From Singulisphaera sp. GP187 (lineage in GTDB: Bacteria > Planctomycetota > UBA1135 > UBA2386), in NCBI GenBank assembly GCA_945871815.1, contig CAMBXM010000012.1, positions 1 to 44,868 of the forward strand: a DNA stretch of 44,868 nucleotides, in the 5' to 3' direction. Each line of letters begins with the position of its first letter. Position 1 is the stretch's first letter. This document shows, one piece after another, positions 15,874 to 23,327 of this stretch. The notes under the pieces are model-generated. The model made no database searches. It was given only the letters and a program-made list of their open reading frames with translations, and was not told the origin of the DNA. The position numbers and the translations under genes are program-made.

Positions 15874-17847
15874 ATGTCGTCGAGTCCGTCGCACGTTTGT
15901 GCCGCTGCCTTCTGGTGCTGCATGCAGCTGGCCTCAAGACTCGCGGGCCAAGGAGAAGCTGCCCCTGCGCCGTCCATTCTCGAACGCCACCGCGACTTCG
16001 TCGGCGGCGCGCCGGCGATCGCGGCAGCCGGGGACTTCGTGCTCGAAGGCACGGTCGAAGCCGGTGGCGAACCGCTGGTGCTGCGCACGTTCGTACGCCG
16101 CACGCCCTTCGCGCTGCGCCAGGAGATCCGCTCGCAGCAGCAAGCGCTCCCGCCCCTCGTTCGCATCACCGACGGCCGCTACGCGTGGCAACTCGACGCG
16201 GAGGGAAGATCCGAACCGCTGCCCCCTGTTGCTGCCCGCCTGCTGATGGAGGCGGCCTTCCTCGACGGCCTGCTCTACCTCGACCCCGCATCCTCCGCCC
16301 TGCCGATCACAGGCGGCCTCGTCACGCTCCTTGGAATGGGTCCCTTGCCGGGTGGCCTCGGCGCCGCGGGGCGACTCCGCGACGTGCAGTTCGCTCCCGC
16401 GGGTGCCGATGTGCACTTCCTGTTCGACGAAGCGAACGGAGCCCTCCGCGCGGTCATCGCCTCGACCACCGCGCCCGCACGCGAACTGCGCCTCGGCAAC
16501 TGGCAAGAACACGGCGGCCTGCGCTGGCCGATGCTGCGATGGGAGTTCACCGATGGCGTCGCGGCAACCGTCACCATCGACACCGTCCGCGTCGGCATGC
16601 AGCACGATCCCGCACTGTTCGGCGGCAGCCCCGCCCCCGAGCTGCCGAAGCACCTTCGCGTCGGAGAACTGTGGATGCTGCCCGACTCGGTGCCCGAGGC
16701 GATGCAGTTCGCGGTGCCGCACGTCGGCATCGGCAACGGTCTCGAGGTCGTCGCCCTGTTCGACACCGGTGCGAACGACCTCTACTTGGCTGAAGCAGCT
16801 GCGGACCGGGCCGGTCTGCCGGCGCTCAAGAGAGGTCACGCGCTCGGCACGAACGGGCTCGCAGCATTCACGGAACGATGGCTCGACCTACTGCAGCTCG
16901 GCACCTTCGTCGATCGCCAACTGCGCGTGCACGCAACCGTGATGCCGTCGATCACGGCGCTGGCCGTGCAGCATCAGCCGGCCATGGTCCTCGGAACCGA
17001 GGTCGCCGTCGACCGGTCGCCGATCCTCGACCTCGGCAACGGCCACCTCTCGCTCCGCGGCACACCAGTGACGCCGCTCGGCGACGGCGAGAGGACTGGC
17101 CGGACGCCGCTGCGCGTGCCGTTCCGCCGCGACCCGCGGTCCTCGCTGCCGATGGTCGAAGTGAAGCTCGGCGACGCGACGATCGACGCCCTCTTCGACA
17201 CGGGGCAGGCACCGGTCTTGATGTTGACGACGAGCGGACTCGCGCGCGCCGGCTTGCCGGTCACGCGCGACGCTTGGATCCAGCGCGGCGCGATCGCCAT
17301 GCCGATGCAAGGCGCCGGTGGGCTCGTGGCCGAACAGCTCCTCGTGCGACTACCGTCGGTCCGGCTCGGCAGCGTGCAGTGGCAGGAGCCCTGGGTCCTC
17401 GTGTCGCTCGCCAGCGGAGTAGCGCCGTTCGAGGCCGCACTCGGCGGCGGCGCGCTGTGGCACTTCGCTCGAGTCGGCATCGACGCTGAGCACAACCTGC
17501 TCGAATTGGAACCACGCGACAGCGTGGCGCGAACGGGCGACCAGGTAGTCGTGCCGCGCAGCGCGTCGTTCGCGGGGATCGTGCCGGTCCCGGCCCAACT
17601 CGGTGCCGTGGGCAGGGACGCGATGCCGATCGTGCACGTAGTGTTCCCCGGCACGATCGCGGCGGCGGCAGGAGTTCGAGAGGGCGATCGCATCCACACG
17701 ATCGACGGGCATCGCTGCGCAGGCCTCGCGCCGAGGTCCTTCAACGAGCGCCTGTGGATCCGAGAGAAGGCCGTGCGACTCGAGGTCGTTCGCAAGGATG
17801 GCACGCCGATGTTGCTTCAGCTGATGCCGACGGCCGCCGGGCGCTGA
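15874..17847 (+). CDS. Two-domain retropepsin-like aspartyl protease with C-terminal PDZ
   Basis: 657 residues. N-terminal hydrophobic stretch (about 8-24) is a probable export signal, though it is atypical and has three cysteines. Residues 30-240 form a beta-rich domain. Two aspartyl-protease-like units follow: VVALFDTGANDLYL with Asp297 (canonical DTGA) and TIDALFDTGQAPVLML with Asp442, where Gln replaces the usual Ala/Ser. A PDZ domain occupies about 565-650 (FPGTIAAAAGVREGDRIHTIDG). The tandem arrangement could form an intramolecular two-Asp active site. Likely periplasmic proteolysis; substrate unknown. Start ATG 15874 is supported by the TACCAT box. A hairpin follows the stop. Confidence 0.85.
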   Translation: MSSSPSHVCAAAFWCCMQLASRLAGQGEAAPAPSILERHRDFVGGAPAIAAAGDFVLEGTVEAGGEPLVLRTFVRRTPFALRQEIRSQQQALPPLVRITDGRYAWQLDAEGRSEPLPPVAARLLMEAAFLDGLLYLDPASSALPITGGLVTLLGMGPLPGGLGAAGRLRDVQFAPAGADVHFLFDEANGALRAVIASTTAPARELRLGNWQEHGGLRWPMLRWEFTDGVAATVTIDTVRVGMQHDPALFGGSPAPELPKHLRVGELWMLPDSVPEAMQFAVPHVGIGNGLEVVALFDTGANDLYLAEAAADRAGLPALKRGHALGTNGLAAFTERWLDLLQLGTFVDRQLRVHATVMPSITALAVQHQPAMVLGTEVAVDRSPILDLGNGHLSLRGTPVTPLGDGERTGRTPLRVPFRRDPRSSLPMVEVKLGDATIDALFDTGQAPVLMLTTSGLARAGLPVTRDAWIQRGAIAMPMQGAGGLVAEQLLVRLPSVRLGSVQWQEPWVLVSLASGVAPFEAALGGGALWHFARVGIDAEHNLLELEPRDSVARTGDQVVVPRSASFAGIVPVPAQLGAVGRDAMPIVHVVFPGTIAAAAGVREGDRIHTIDGHRCAGLAPRSFNERLWIREKAVRLEVVRKDGTPMLLQLMPTAAGR

Positions 17848-18169
17848 ACGGCTCGGAGGCCGAGCGAGAGCACGGACGCGCGTTGTCGTACGGCGAGTCT
17901 CGCCCAGCGAACCGGACGGACGAAGGCGCGTGCACTCCGACCTGCGATGGCGCCCCAGCGGGATCGATCTCGACGGGCTCCTCATGCACCACTGAGCACG
18001 CACTGGCCCGCCCACGCCAACTGGCTACGCTTCTCTTGCGCGCTGCGGCACCTTCTAGATCACCTGCGAGCTAAGCAGCGAACTTGCGCAGGACGACGCA
18101 CGCGATCCTTGGCGGCACCGCCTCTCCAGCTGGGTTCGGACGAAGACCGACCGCCGAGAAGTCGATCCA
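17848..18169. other. Intergenic region before the deoxyribosyltransferase-like gene
   Basis: 322 bp. Apart from the hairpin at 17851-17865 I see no gene. The frame of the downstream gene stays open back to a TAG at 18056, and codons just upstream of its ATG look coding in character, but no ATG, GTG or TTG is available there. Confidence 0.5.
17851..17865 (+). terminator. Short GC-rich hairpin just after the protease gene
   Basis: GCTCGG (17851-17856) and CCGAGC (17860-17865) pair perfectly around AGG, 4 nt after the stop codon. There is no T-run, so termination would need Rho or another aid. Confidence 0.35.
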
Positions 18170-18880
18170 ATGCTCGAAGGAAGCGCCGGGGAGCTCGAGG
18201 CAACCTTGCCGGATCCGTCGGTCACCGAGAAGCTCGACTTGGCGCTCGAGTTCCTTGCGCGGCGCACACCACATCCGGGCGCAAACATCCAGCTCGATCC
18301 TTCTGCGAGCGTTGCTCTCACGTGGTCCAAGAATGGAGAGGAGGTGCAGTTCCTGCTTCAGAGTTTGGCCCAACTCGGCTACCTGCACCTCTACGGGCAC
18401 GCAGGCCTCGGATGCCTGACACTCGCGGCAAGTGGCTACCGACGATTGGAAGAACTTGGTGGCGACTCCACGCAGAACAGACGGATCTTCGTCGCCATGT
18501 GGTTCGATCCGGAAGTCGACGAGATCTACGACCACGGCTTCGCGCCCGCCATCACAGCGGCAGGCTTCGAACCAGTTCGCATCGACAGCAGACCCCACGG
18601 GGACCGCATCGACGCCAAGATCCTGCTCGAGATTCGGAAGTGCCGTGCCCTGGTCGCCGACGCCACCGGGCTGCGCCCGTCCGTCTTCTACGAAGCCGGG
18701 TTGGCAGAAGGATTAGGCAAGCCGGTCTTCTGGACGTGCCGCAAGGACCTACTGGACGGCAAAGCACTGCCCTTCGACACGCGCCAGTTTCCTCACACTG
18801 ACTGGACAAACGCCGACGACCTGAAGACCAAGCTCCAACCAATCCTGGAGTACAGGCTCTTAACAGGGCGGCGGCGCTAG
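18170..18880 (+). CDS. Winged-helix plus nucleoside 2-deoxyribosyltransferase-like protein, candidate defence effector
   Basis: 236 residues. Residues 1-100 hold a helical/winged-helix part of the family type (ALEFLARRTPHPGANI, VQFLLQSLAQLGYL, LTLAASGYRRLEEL). Residues 104-215 are a Rossmann-like domain related to nucleoside 2-deoxyribosyltransferases and TIR-like NAD hydrolases: RIFVAMWFD at the first strand, ADAT with Asp164, and FYEAGLAEGLGKPV with Glu175 in the place of the catalytic Glu, then CRKDLLDGKALPFDTRQFPH. This domain organisation is common in defence islands as a nucleotide- or NAD-degrading effector; here the function is inferred. Members usually have a longer N-terminus, so this copy may be shortened. 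It stands alone and ends 20 bp from convergent smpB. Confidence 0.78.
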   Translation: MLEGSAGELEATLPDPSVTEKLDLALEFLARRTPHPGANIQLDPSASVALTWSKNGEEVQFLLQSLAQLGYLHLYGHAGLGCLTLAASGYRRLEELGGDSTQNRRIFVAMWFDPEVDEIYDHGFAPAITAAGFEPVRIDSRPHGDRIDAKILLEIRKCRALVADATGLRPSVFYEAGLAEGLGKPVFWTCRKDLLDGKALPFDTRQFPHTDWTNADDLKTKLQPILEYRLLTGRRR

Positions 18881-18900
18881 TCGCGCTCGCCACCTCTGCG

Positions 18901-19410
18901 TCAACTGTTGCGCAACTCCCGCCGCGCCTCGCGTTCCTTGATGTGCACGCGCTTGTCGCGCGTCTTGCGGCCCTTGCAGATCGCCAGCGTCACCTTGGCA
19001 AAGCCGCGATCGCCAAAGTAGACGCGCAGCGGCACCAGGGTCAGACCCTTGATGTCGACCTCCTGCTTCAGCTTGCGAATCTCACGCTTGTGCATGAGGC
19101 ACTTGCGCCGGCGCTTGGGCTCGTGGTTCTGGATGTTGCCGTGCGTGTACTCGTCGATGTGGGCGCCGATGAGGAACACCTCGCCCTCGTGCACGCGCGC
19201 GTGCGCCTCGTCAAGACTCATGCGCCCCTGGCGCAGCACTTTGACTTCGGTGCCGCGCAGCACCAAGCCAGCCTCGAAAGTATCGAGGACCTCGTACTCG
19301 AAGCGCGCCTTCTTGTTGTCGCAGACGAGCGCGCCGACCGCTTCCTTCTTGGCATTGGCCTTCTGCTTGTTGCCCCCAGGTGCCGTGGGCTTGCTCGTCG
19401 ACTTGGCCAT
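18901..19410 (-). CDS. smpB: SsrA-binding protein SmpB
   Basis: Binds tmRNA and brings it to the stalled ribosome. The core (residues about 25-160) has the family signatures NKKARFEYEVLDTFEAGLVL, GTEVKVLRQGRMSL, GEVFLIGAHIDEYTHGN, RRRKCLMHKREI and the basic C-terminal tail KGRKTRDKRVHIKEREA that folds into the mRNA channel. At 169 residues it has a Lys/Ala-rich N-terminal extension of about 24 residues (MAKSTSKPTAPGGNKQKANA). ATG 19410 is preferred over the open frame to 19527, which overlaps the tRNA promoter. A TACCCT box lies 9 nt before the ATG. Its partner ssrA is 3.2 kb away on the other strand. Confidence 0.96.
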   Translation of the reverse strand: MAKSTSKPTAPGGNKQKANAKKEAVGALVCDNKKARFEYEVLDTFEAGLVLRGTEVKVLRQGRMSLDEAHARVHEGEVFLIGAHIDEYTHGNIQNHEPKRRRKCLMHKREIRKLKQEVDIKGLTLVPLRVYFGDRGFAKVTLAICKGRKTRDKRVHIKEREARRELRNS

Positions 19411-19419
19411 TGGCAGCAG

Positions 19420-19425
19420 AGGGTA
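19420..19425 (-). promoter_or_regulatory. Candidate -10 box of smpB
   Basis: TACCCT on the minus strand, 9 nt before the smpB ATG; a very short leader at most. No consensus -35 at the right spacing. Confidence 0.35.
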
Positions 19426-19453
19426 GGTCTGCCCCTGCAGCTTGGGAAGACAC

Positions 19454-19481
19454 TTGCAAAGGCAGCTTACGTCGCTAGCTT
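19454..19481 (+). promoter_or_regulatory. Promoter of tRNA-Leu
   Basis: TTGCAA (19454-19459), 16 bp, TAGCTT (19476-19481), about 18 nt before the mature tRNA 5' end. Confidence 0.6.
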
Positions 19482-19499
19482 TTCGCCCCCCAAACCCGC

Positions 19500-19588
19500 G
19501 CCCAGGTGGCGGAATTGGCAGACGCACCAGGTTCAGGTCCTGGCCCGAGTAACATCGGATGGAGGTTCAAGTCCTCTCCTGGGCACCA
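19500..19588 (+). tRNA. tRNA-Leu (anticodon CAG)
   Basis: 89-nt tRNA with perfect acceptor stem GCCCAGG/CCTGGGC, long class II variable arm (GGCCCGAGTAACATCGGAT region), anticodon stem CCAGG/CCTGG around loop TTCAGGT with anticodon CAG at 19534-19536, T-arm GAGGTTCAAGTCCTC, discriminator A and encoded CCA at 19586-19588. Reads CUG, the dominant leucine codon in such GC-rich genomes. The dusB-like gene starts 81 bp downstream. Confidence 0.96.
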
Positions 19589-19669
19589 TTCTTCGGCCCC
19601 CGCGACCGCGCGGGGTGCCGATTCTCTTTGCGGCCGGAACCCGTCGCCGCGTCCTGATCCGAACCCGCG

Positions 19670-20878
19670 ATGGACGGCCCAACCGACGACGACCTCGGCG
19701 AGGACGACGGCTGGCAGGCGCCGCCGCGCGTTGTCGCCAAGCCCGGCGAGTTCGCGCCGCTGCACATCGGCCCGCTGGTCGTCGATCCCCCGGTCGTGCT
19801 GGCGCCGATGGCGGGCATCACCAACGCGCCGTTCCGTCAGCTCTGCCGCAGCTTCTCCGCTGGCCGCTGCCTCTACGTCAGCGAGATGATCACGGCGCGC
19901 GCCTTCGTCGAGGGCAACGCCAAGACGCTCAAGCTCGCGTCGTTTGGCCCCGACGAAACCGGGCGCCGGAGCATCCAACTCTACGGCACCCACGAGGGCG
20001 CGCTCGGCGAAGCGGCTCGCATCCTGGTGCATGAGTGGGGTGTCGAGCACATCGACATGAACTTCGGTTGCCCGGTGCGCAAGGTCACGGCCGCCGGCGG
20101 CGGCTCGGCGATCCCGCTGCGCCCCAAGCTGATGGCGCGCATCGTGAGGGCCGTCGTGAAGGGAGCCGCCCACGTCCCGGTGACCATCAAGTTCCGCAAG
20201 GGCATCGATGACCAGCTGTTGACCTTCCTCGACGCCGGCCGCGTCGGCGAGCAGGAAGGCGCACGGTCGCTGGCCCTGCACGCACGAACGGCAGCCCAGC
20301 TCTATTCAGGTCGCGCCGACTGGAACGCCATCACCGAACTCAAGCAGGCCATCCACACGATCCCGGTGCTCGGCAATGGCGACATCTTCGAGCCATGGGA
20401 TGCCCTGCAAATGATGCGACAGACCGGTTGCGACGGCGTCGTCGTCGGGCGCGGTTGCCTCGGTCGTCCATGGCTGTTCGGCGACATCGTCGCCGCCTTC
20501 GACGGCAAGGAACCACCGCCCCAGCCCGACCTCGGCGCGGTCAAGGCGACGATGCGTGAGCACGCGCGACTCCTGTGTGCGTTCTTCGGCGAACACCACG
20601 GGATGACCCAGCTGCGCAAGTTCACGGGCTGGTACCTGAAGGGCTTTCCCGGTGCCAAACGCCAGCTGGGTGCGCTGCACATGGTGAAGACGATGGCCGA
20701 GTTCGAGGAGTTGCTGCTGCCGCTCTCGGACCACACCCCCTATCCCCTGGCCTCGCTGCGGGCGCGCCGCTGCAAGAGCGGCCGGGCTCAGGACCAGGTC
20801 GCCTTGCCGGAAGGGTTCCTCGACGCTCGCGACGACGACATCTGCCTCGCCGACCCGATGGAAATGGACGGCGGCTAG
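19670..20878 (+). CDS. dusB: DusB-type tRNA-dihydrouridine synthase
   Basis: FMN-dependent enzyme that reduces uridines in tRNA D-loops with NADPH. Over 402 residues: LAPMAGITNAPFR (FMN-binding start of the TIM barrel, 44-56), SEMITARAFV, IDMNFGCPVRKVT with catalytic Cys134, LALHARTAAQLYSGRADW, VLGNGDIF and VGRGCLGRPWLF. The C-terminal helical domain (about 300-380) carries the TQLRKFTGWYLKGFPGAK element of bacterial DusB. A Asp-rich N-terminal 25 residues is extra. Follows tRNA-Leu by 81 bp, a fitting neighbour for a tRNA-modifying enzyme, though no shared promoter is proven. Confidence 0.93.
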   Translation: MDGPTDDDLGEDDGWQAPPRVVAKPGEFAPLHIGPLVVDPPVVLAPMAGITNAPFRQLCRSFSAGRCLYVSEMITARAFVEGNAKTLKLASFGPDETGRRSIQLYGTHEGALGEAARILVHEWGVEHIDMNFGCPVRKVTAAGGGSAIPLRPKLMARIVRAVVKGAAHVPVTIKFRKGIDDQLLTFLDAGRVGEQEGARSLALHARTAAQLYSGRADWNAITELKQAIHTIPVLGNGDIFEPWDALQMMRQTGCDGVVVGRGCLGRPWLFGDIVAAFDGKEPPPQPDLGAVKATMREHARLLCAFFGEHHGMTQLRKFTGWYLKGFPGAKRQLGALHMVKTMAEFEELLLPLSDHTPYPLASLRARRCKSGRAQDQVALPEGFLDARDDDICLADPMEMDGG

Positions 20879-20896
20879 CAGGCGCCCTTGCGGGCC

Positions 20897-21367
20897 TCAG
20901 CCGAGTGCCGCGCGCACCGCGTCGAACCAGCGGTGGGTGCGCGAGTCCTCCTGATCGACCTCGCGCAAGATCCCCTCGGCCTGATCGAGACCATCGACGA
21001 ACGCAGCGTGCAGCAGCGCGGCGTCGCACACCTGCCCAGCGACGAGCCAGCGCTGGTCGCTATGGATCGCACCGACCGCCTGTTCCGGCGTCCGCGGCGA
21101 TGGGTGGACGAAGGGATCCCGGCCGGGCTCTCTGCCGTCACCGTCGGGCTCGCGGCCGCAGAGACGGCGCCACGTGGCGGCGAGCACCAGTTTCTGCAAC
21201 AGCGCAAAGGCGACCTCGGCCCCGTGGTGCACGGCAACCGAATCGCCCGCCTCTGGCCCCGCCCCAGGTTCCTTGCGGGTCGAAGCGCCGCGATCCTGTG
21301 GTTGCGACGATCGCCCGTAGCGTTCGCCAAGCGGACGTAGCCCGCCAACAGAAGGGTGATCCGGCAT
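20897..21367 (-). CDS. Hypothetical protein, 156 residues
   Basis: No family recognised. The frame has strongly GC-biased third codon positions on the minus strand, typical of true genes here, and the C-terminal two thirds (FALLQKLVLAATWRRLC, QAVGAIHSDQRWLVAGQV, LHAAFVDGLDQAEGILRE) is regular amphipathic helix. The N-terminal 40 residues are polar. No signal peptide. ATG 21367 is preferred; the frame also has an ATG at 21406. An overlapping plus-strand frame (20888-21340) is less gene-like. It is convergent with dusB (18 bp gap). Confidence 0.6.
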   Translation of the reverse strand: MPDHPSVGGLRPLGERYGRSSQPQDRGASTRKEPGAGPEAGDSVAVHHGAEVAFALLQKLVLAATWRRLCGREPDGDGREPGRDPFVHPSPRTPEQAVGAIHSDQRWLVAGQVCDAALLHAAFVDGLDQAEGILREVDQEDSRTHRWFDAVRAALG

Positions 21368-21544
21368 GGCTGCAACTACCTGGAGGCTGCGACTACCCAC
21401 AGGCATGCCCTCCTGGTCTCATTCTCGGACGCGGCGCCCAGAGCTTGAGGCCGCTGCTGCCTGGATTCGGGACTCTGGTAGCGCAGCCGCACCTGCTCGC
21501 CCCGTCAGTAGCTCCTTCTCCTGATATCCTTCGCCCTTCGAACC

Positions 21545-23095
21545 ATGCACGCACTTCCACGCCTCGGCCTCCTCTTTGTGCTCACTGCGCCGGTCTTCGC
21601 GCAGAACGACTTCGCGCTCGACAAGGTCACGACTGGGAGGCTCGGGACGGCGCTGCAACTGCGCGTCTTGGGAGCTCCGAGCAACGCGGCGATGTTCGTG
21701 ATGCTGTCGCAGACTGGCGGCCCGACGCCAATCTCGCTGGTCGATGCCAACGACACGCGTTCGGTCGAGGTCGGTCTCGACCTCTTCCCCGATTGGTTCT
21801 TTACCTTCGCCGACGGGCTCGGTGCGGCCACACCGTCGATCTTCGTTCCCAACGACATCGCGTTTCAGGGGCTCACCCTGCACTGGCAGACGTTCACCTT
21901 CCCGGGTGCGCTGACGACGATCGGCCAGATCAGCAACGATGTCGTCACCCAGTTCGGCAGCAGCGGTTCGACGACCACAGCACCCTCAGCGCTGCTCGTG
22001 CCGCGAGCCTTCAGTACGGCCTTCGCGAACACGCAAAACAGCTCCGGCCACAAAGTAGTCATCGCCGGCGGCGGCGGTGGCACGCTGACTTCGTCGACCG
22101 GGCTCGCAACCAGCGAGCTGTTCGATTTCCGCGAGCTGAGCGTGCAGCCGGGTCCAACGATGTCCAGCGCGCGCGCCCTGCACCAATCGGTGACGCTGAC
22201 CGACGGCCGCGTCCTGATGATCGGTGGCGTCGATGCCCTTGGGGCGGTGCTGACGAGTTGCGAGATCTATGACCCGGTAGCCAACACGTTCACGCCGACT
22301 GGCAACCTGGGGACGGCCCGCGCCCTGCACGCCGCCGTGCGCCTCGCCGACGGCCGAGTGATGGCCGCCGGCGGCACCAGCAGCATGGTCGACGCGCTCA
22401 CTCTGGTGACCAACGTCCGCAACTCTACCGAGATCTACAACCCGGCAACGGGCACCTGGAGCGGCAGCGCCAACCTTGGCGGCTTCCGTCTGCTGCCGTC
22501 GCTCTCGCTGCTGCCCAACAACCGCGTACTCGTAGCGGGCGGTCTCGAGGTATCGTTCTTCTTTGGCATCCCGGTGAGTGCGGGCACGACCGCGAACTGC
22601 CAGACCTACAACCCAGCGACCAATAGCTGGGCCGCCGCCGCGGCACTTCCAGGGGCCCGAACCGGACACCAGTACAACCAAGTCACACTCGCGAGCGGCC
22701 GCATTCTGATCACCGGTGGCCTCGCGGTCGCTGTCAACATCGCGACCCAAGCGCTGACCACGACGCCGTTGAACAACGCCTGCTACTACGACCAGCCGAC
22801 CAACACCTGGACCTCGGTCGCGATGGCCAATGCGCGCTCGCTGCATTCTGCCACCTTGCTGCCGGATGGCCGCGTCGTCGTCTGCGGCGGCGCGCAAGGG
22901 ACGATCGACCTGCCGATCCCGCTCGCCGATGTCGAGATCTTCAGTCCGACGACCAACTCGTGGTCGCCCTCGACGGCGTTGCCGACGCCGCGCACCGCGC
23001 ACAACGCGCAGTTGCTACCGGACGGGTCGCTCGCTCTGTTCGGTGGTCAGGACGCTGTCGCGACCACGAATTCGATCTCGCTGCTGCGCTTCTGA
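21545..23095 (+). CDS. Secreted kelch-repeat protein
   Basis: 516 residues with signal peptide 1-20 (cleavage after VFA-Q). Residues 20-150 are a beta-sandwich-like N-terminal domain. From about 190 to the end, six or so kelch units follow with the pattern ARxLHxxVxLxDGRVLxxGG...EIYDPxxNTWxP, for example TDGRVLMIGGVDALG, ADGRVMAAGG, LPDGRVVVCGGAQG and LPDGSLALFGGQDA, consistent with a six-bladed propeller. No catalytic domain; galactose-oxidase-like copper residues are not evident. Probably a surface or periplasmic binding protein. A box TGATATCCT (21521-21529) could be an extended -10 with a short leader. Confidence 0.85.
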   Translation: MHALPRLGLLFVLTAPVFAQNDFALDKVTTGRLGTALQLRVLGAPSNAAMFVMLSQTGGPTPISLVDANDTRSVEVGLDLFPDWFFTFADGLGAATPSIFVPNDIAFQGLTLHWQTFTFPGALTTIGQISNDVVTQFGSSGSTTTAPSALLVPRAFSTAFANTQNSSGHKVVIAGGGGGTLTSSTGLATSELFDFRELSVQPGPTMSSARALHQSVTLTDGRVLMIGGVDALGAVLTSCEIYDPVANTFTPTGNLGTARALHAAVRLADGRVMAAGGTSSMVDALTLVTNVRNSTEIYNPATGTWSGSANLGGFRLLPSLSLLPNNRVLVAGGLEVSFFFGIPVSAGTTANCQTYNPATNSWAAAAALPGARTGHQYNQVTLASGRILITGGLAVAVNIATQALTTTPLNNACYYDQPTNTWTSVAMANARSLHSATLLPDGRVVVCGGAQGTIDLPIPLADVEIFSPTTNSWSPSTALPTPRTAHNAQLLPDGSLALFGGQDAVATTNSISLLRF

Positions 23096-23160
23096 GCAGT
23101 CGAGGCGCGCGGTGCAATCCGGCATCGCGCGGCCACTTGGCGGGTTTGCTGTGGCACGAG

Positions 23161-23204
23161 TTGGGGACGACCAGTAGAACGACTACCAACTTCGTCTTCC
23201 CCAA
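23161..23204. repeat. Two-tier stem-loop before the poly(A) polymerase frame
   Basis: TTGGGGA (23161-23167) pairs with TCCCCAA (23198-23204); after one mismatch GAC (23169-23171) pairs with GTC (23194-23196); an inner GTAG-AACGA-CTAC hairpin (23174-23186) sits in the loop. It is 65 bp after the kelch stop and 13 nt before the first CTG of the pcnB frame. It could be a terminator of the kelch gene (no T-run) or a leader element of pcnB. Confidence 0.5.
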
Positions 23205-23216
23205 GCTGTAGCTCCT

Positions 23217-23327
23217 CTGACGATCGAGCCCACGATCCTTTCCCCGTCGAGCATCGACCTTCGCAAGCTCGATGAAGATGCCGTTCGGGCCACCCAACGC
23301 CTCAACCAACGCGGGTTCGAGGCGTAT
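23217..23327 (+). other. Conserved N-terminal coding extension of poly(A) polymerase without a standard start codon
   Basis: In frame with the ATG at 23328 the DNA reads TIEPTILSP, then SSIDLRKLDEDAVRATQRL, then NQRGFEAYMVGGCVRD, which is the expected start of the nucleotidyltransferase head (helix, then G-x-x-A-Y-x-V-G-G). The frame is open back to TAG at 23175-23177 but has no ATG, GTG or TTG before 23328. CTG at 23217 is the only near-standard start ahead of this block. Confidence 0.7.

Noticed and set aside
17851..17865. Strong intrinsic terminator
   Set aside because: Hairpin present but no T-run, so listed only as a weak terminator candidate.
18071..18598. 175-residue minus frame overlapping the deoxyribosyltransferase-like gene
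   Set aside because: Antisense of the domain-bearing frame; the resemblance of some stretches to a gene is due to composition.
20888..21340. 150-residue plus frame over the small unknown gene at 20897-21367
   Set aside because: Both strands are open; the minus frame has the stronger third-position GC bias and more regular helices, so I kept that one at moderate confidence.
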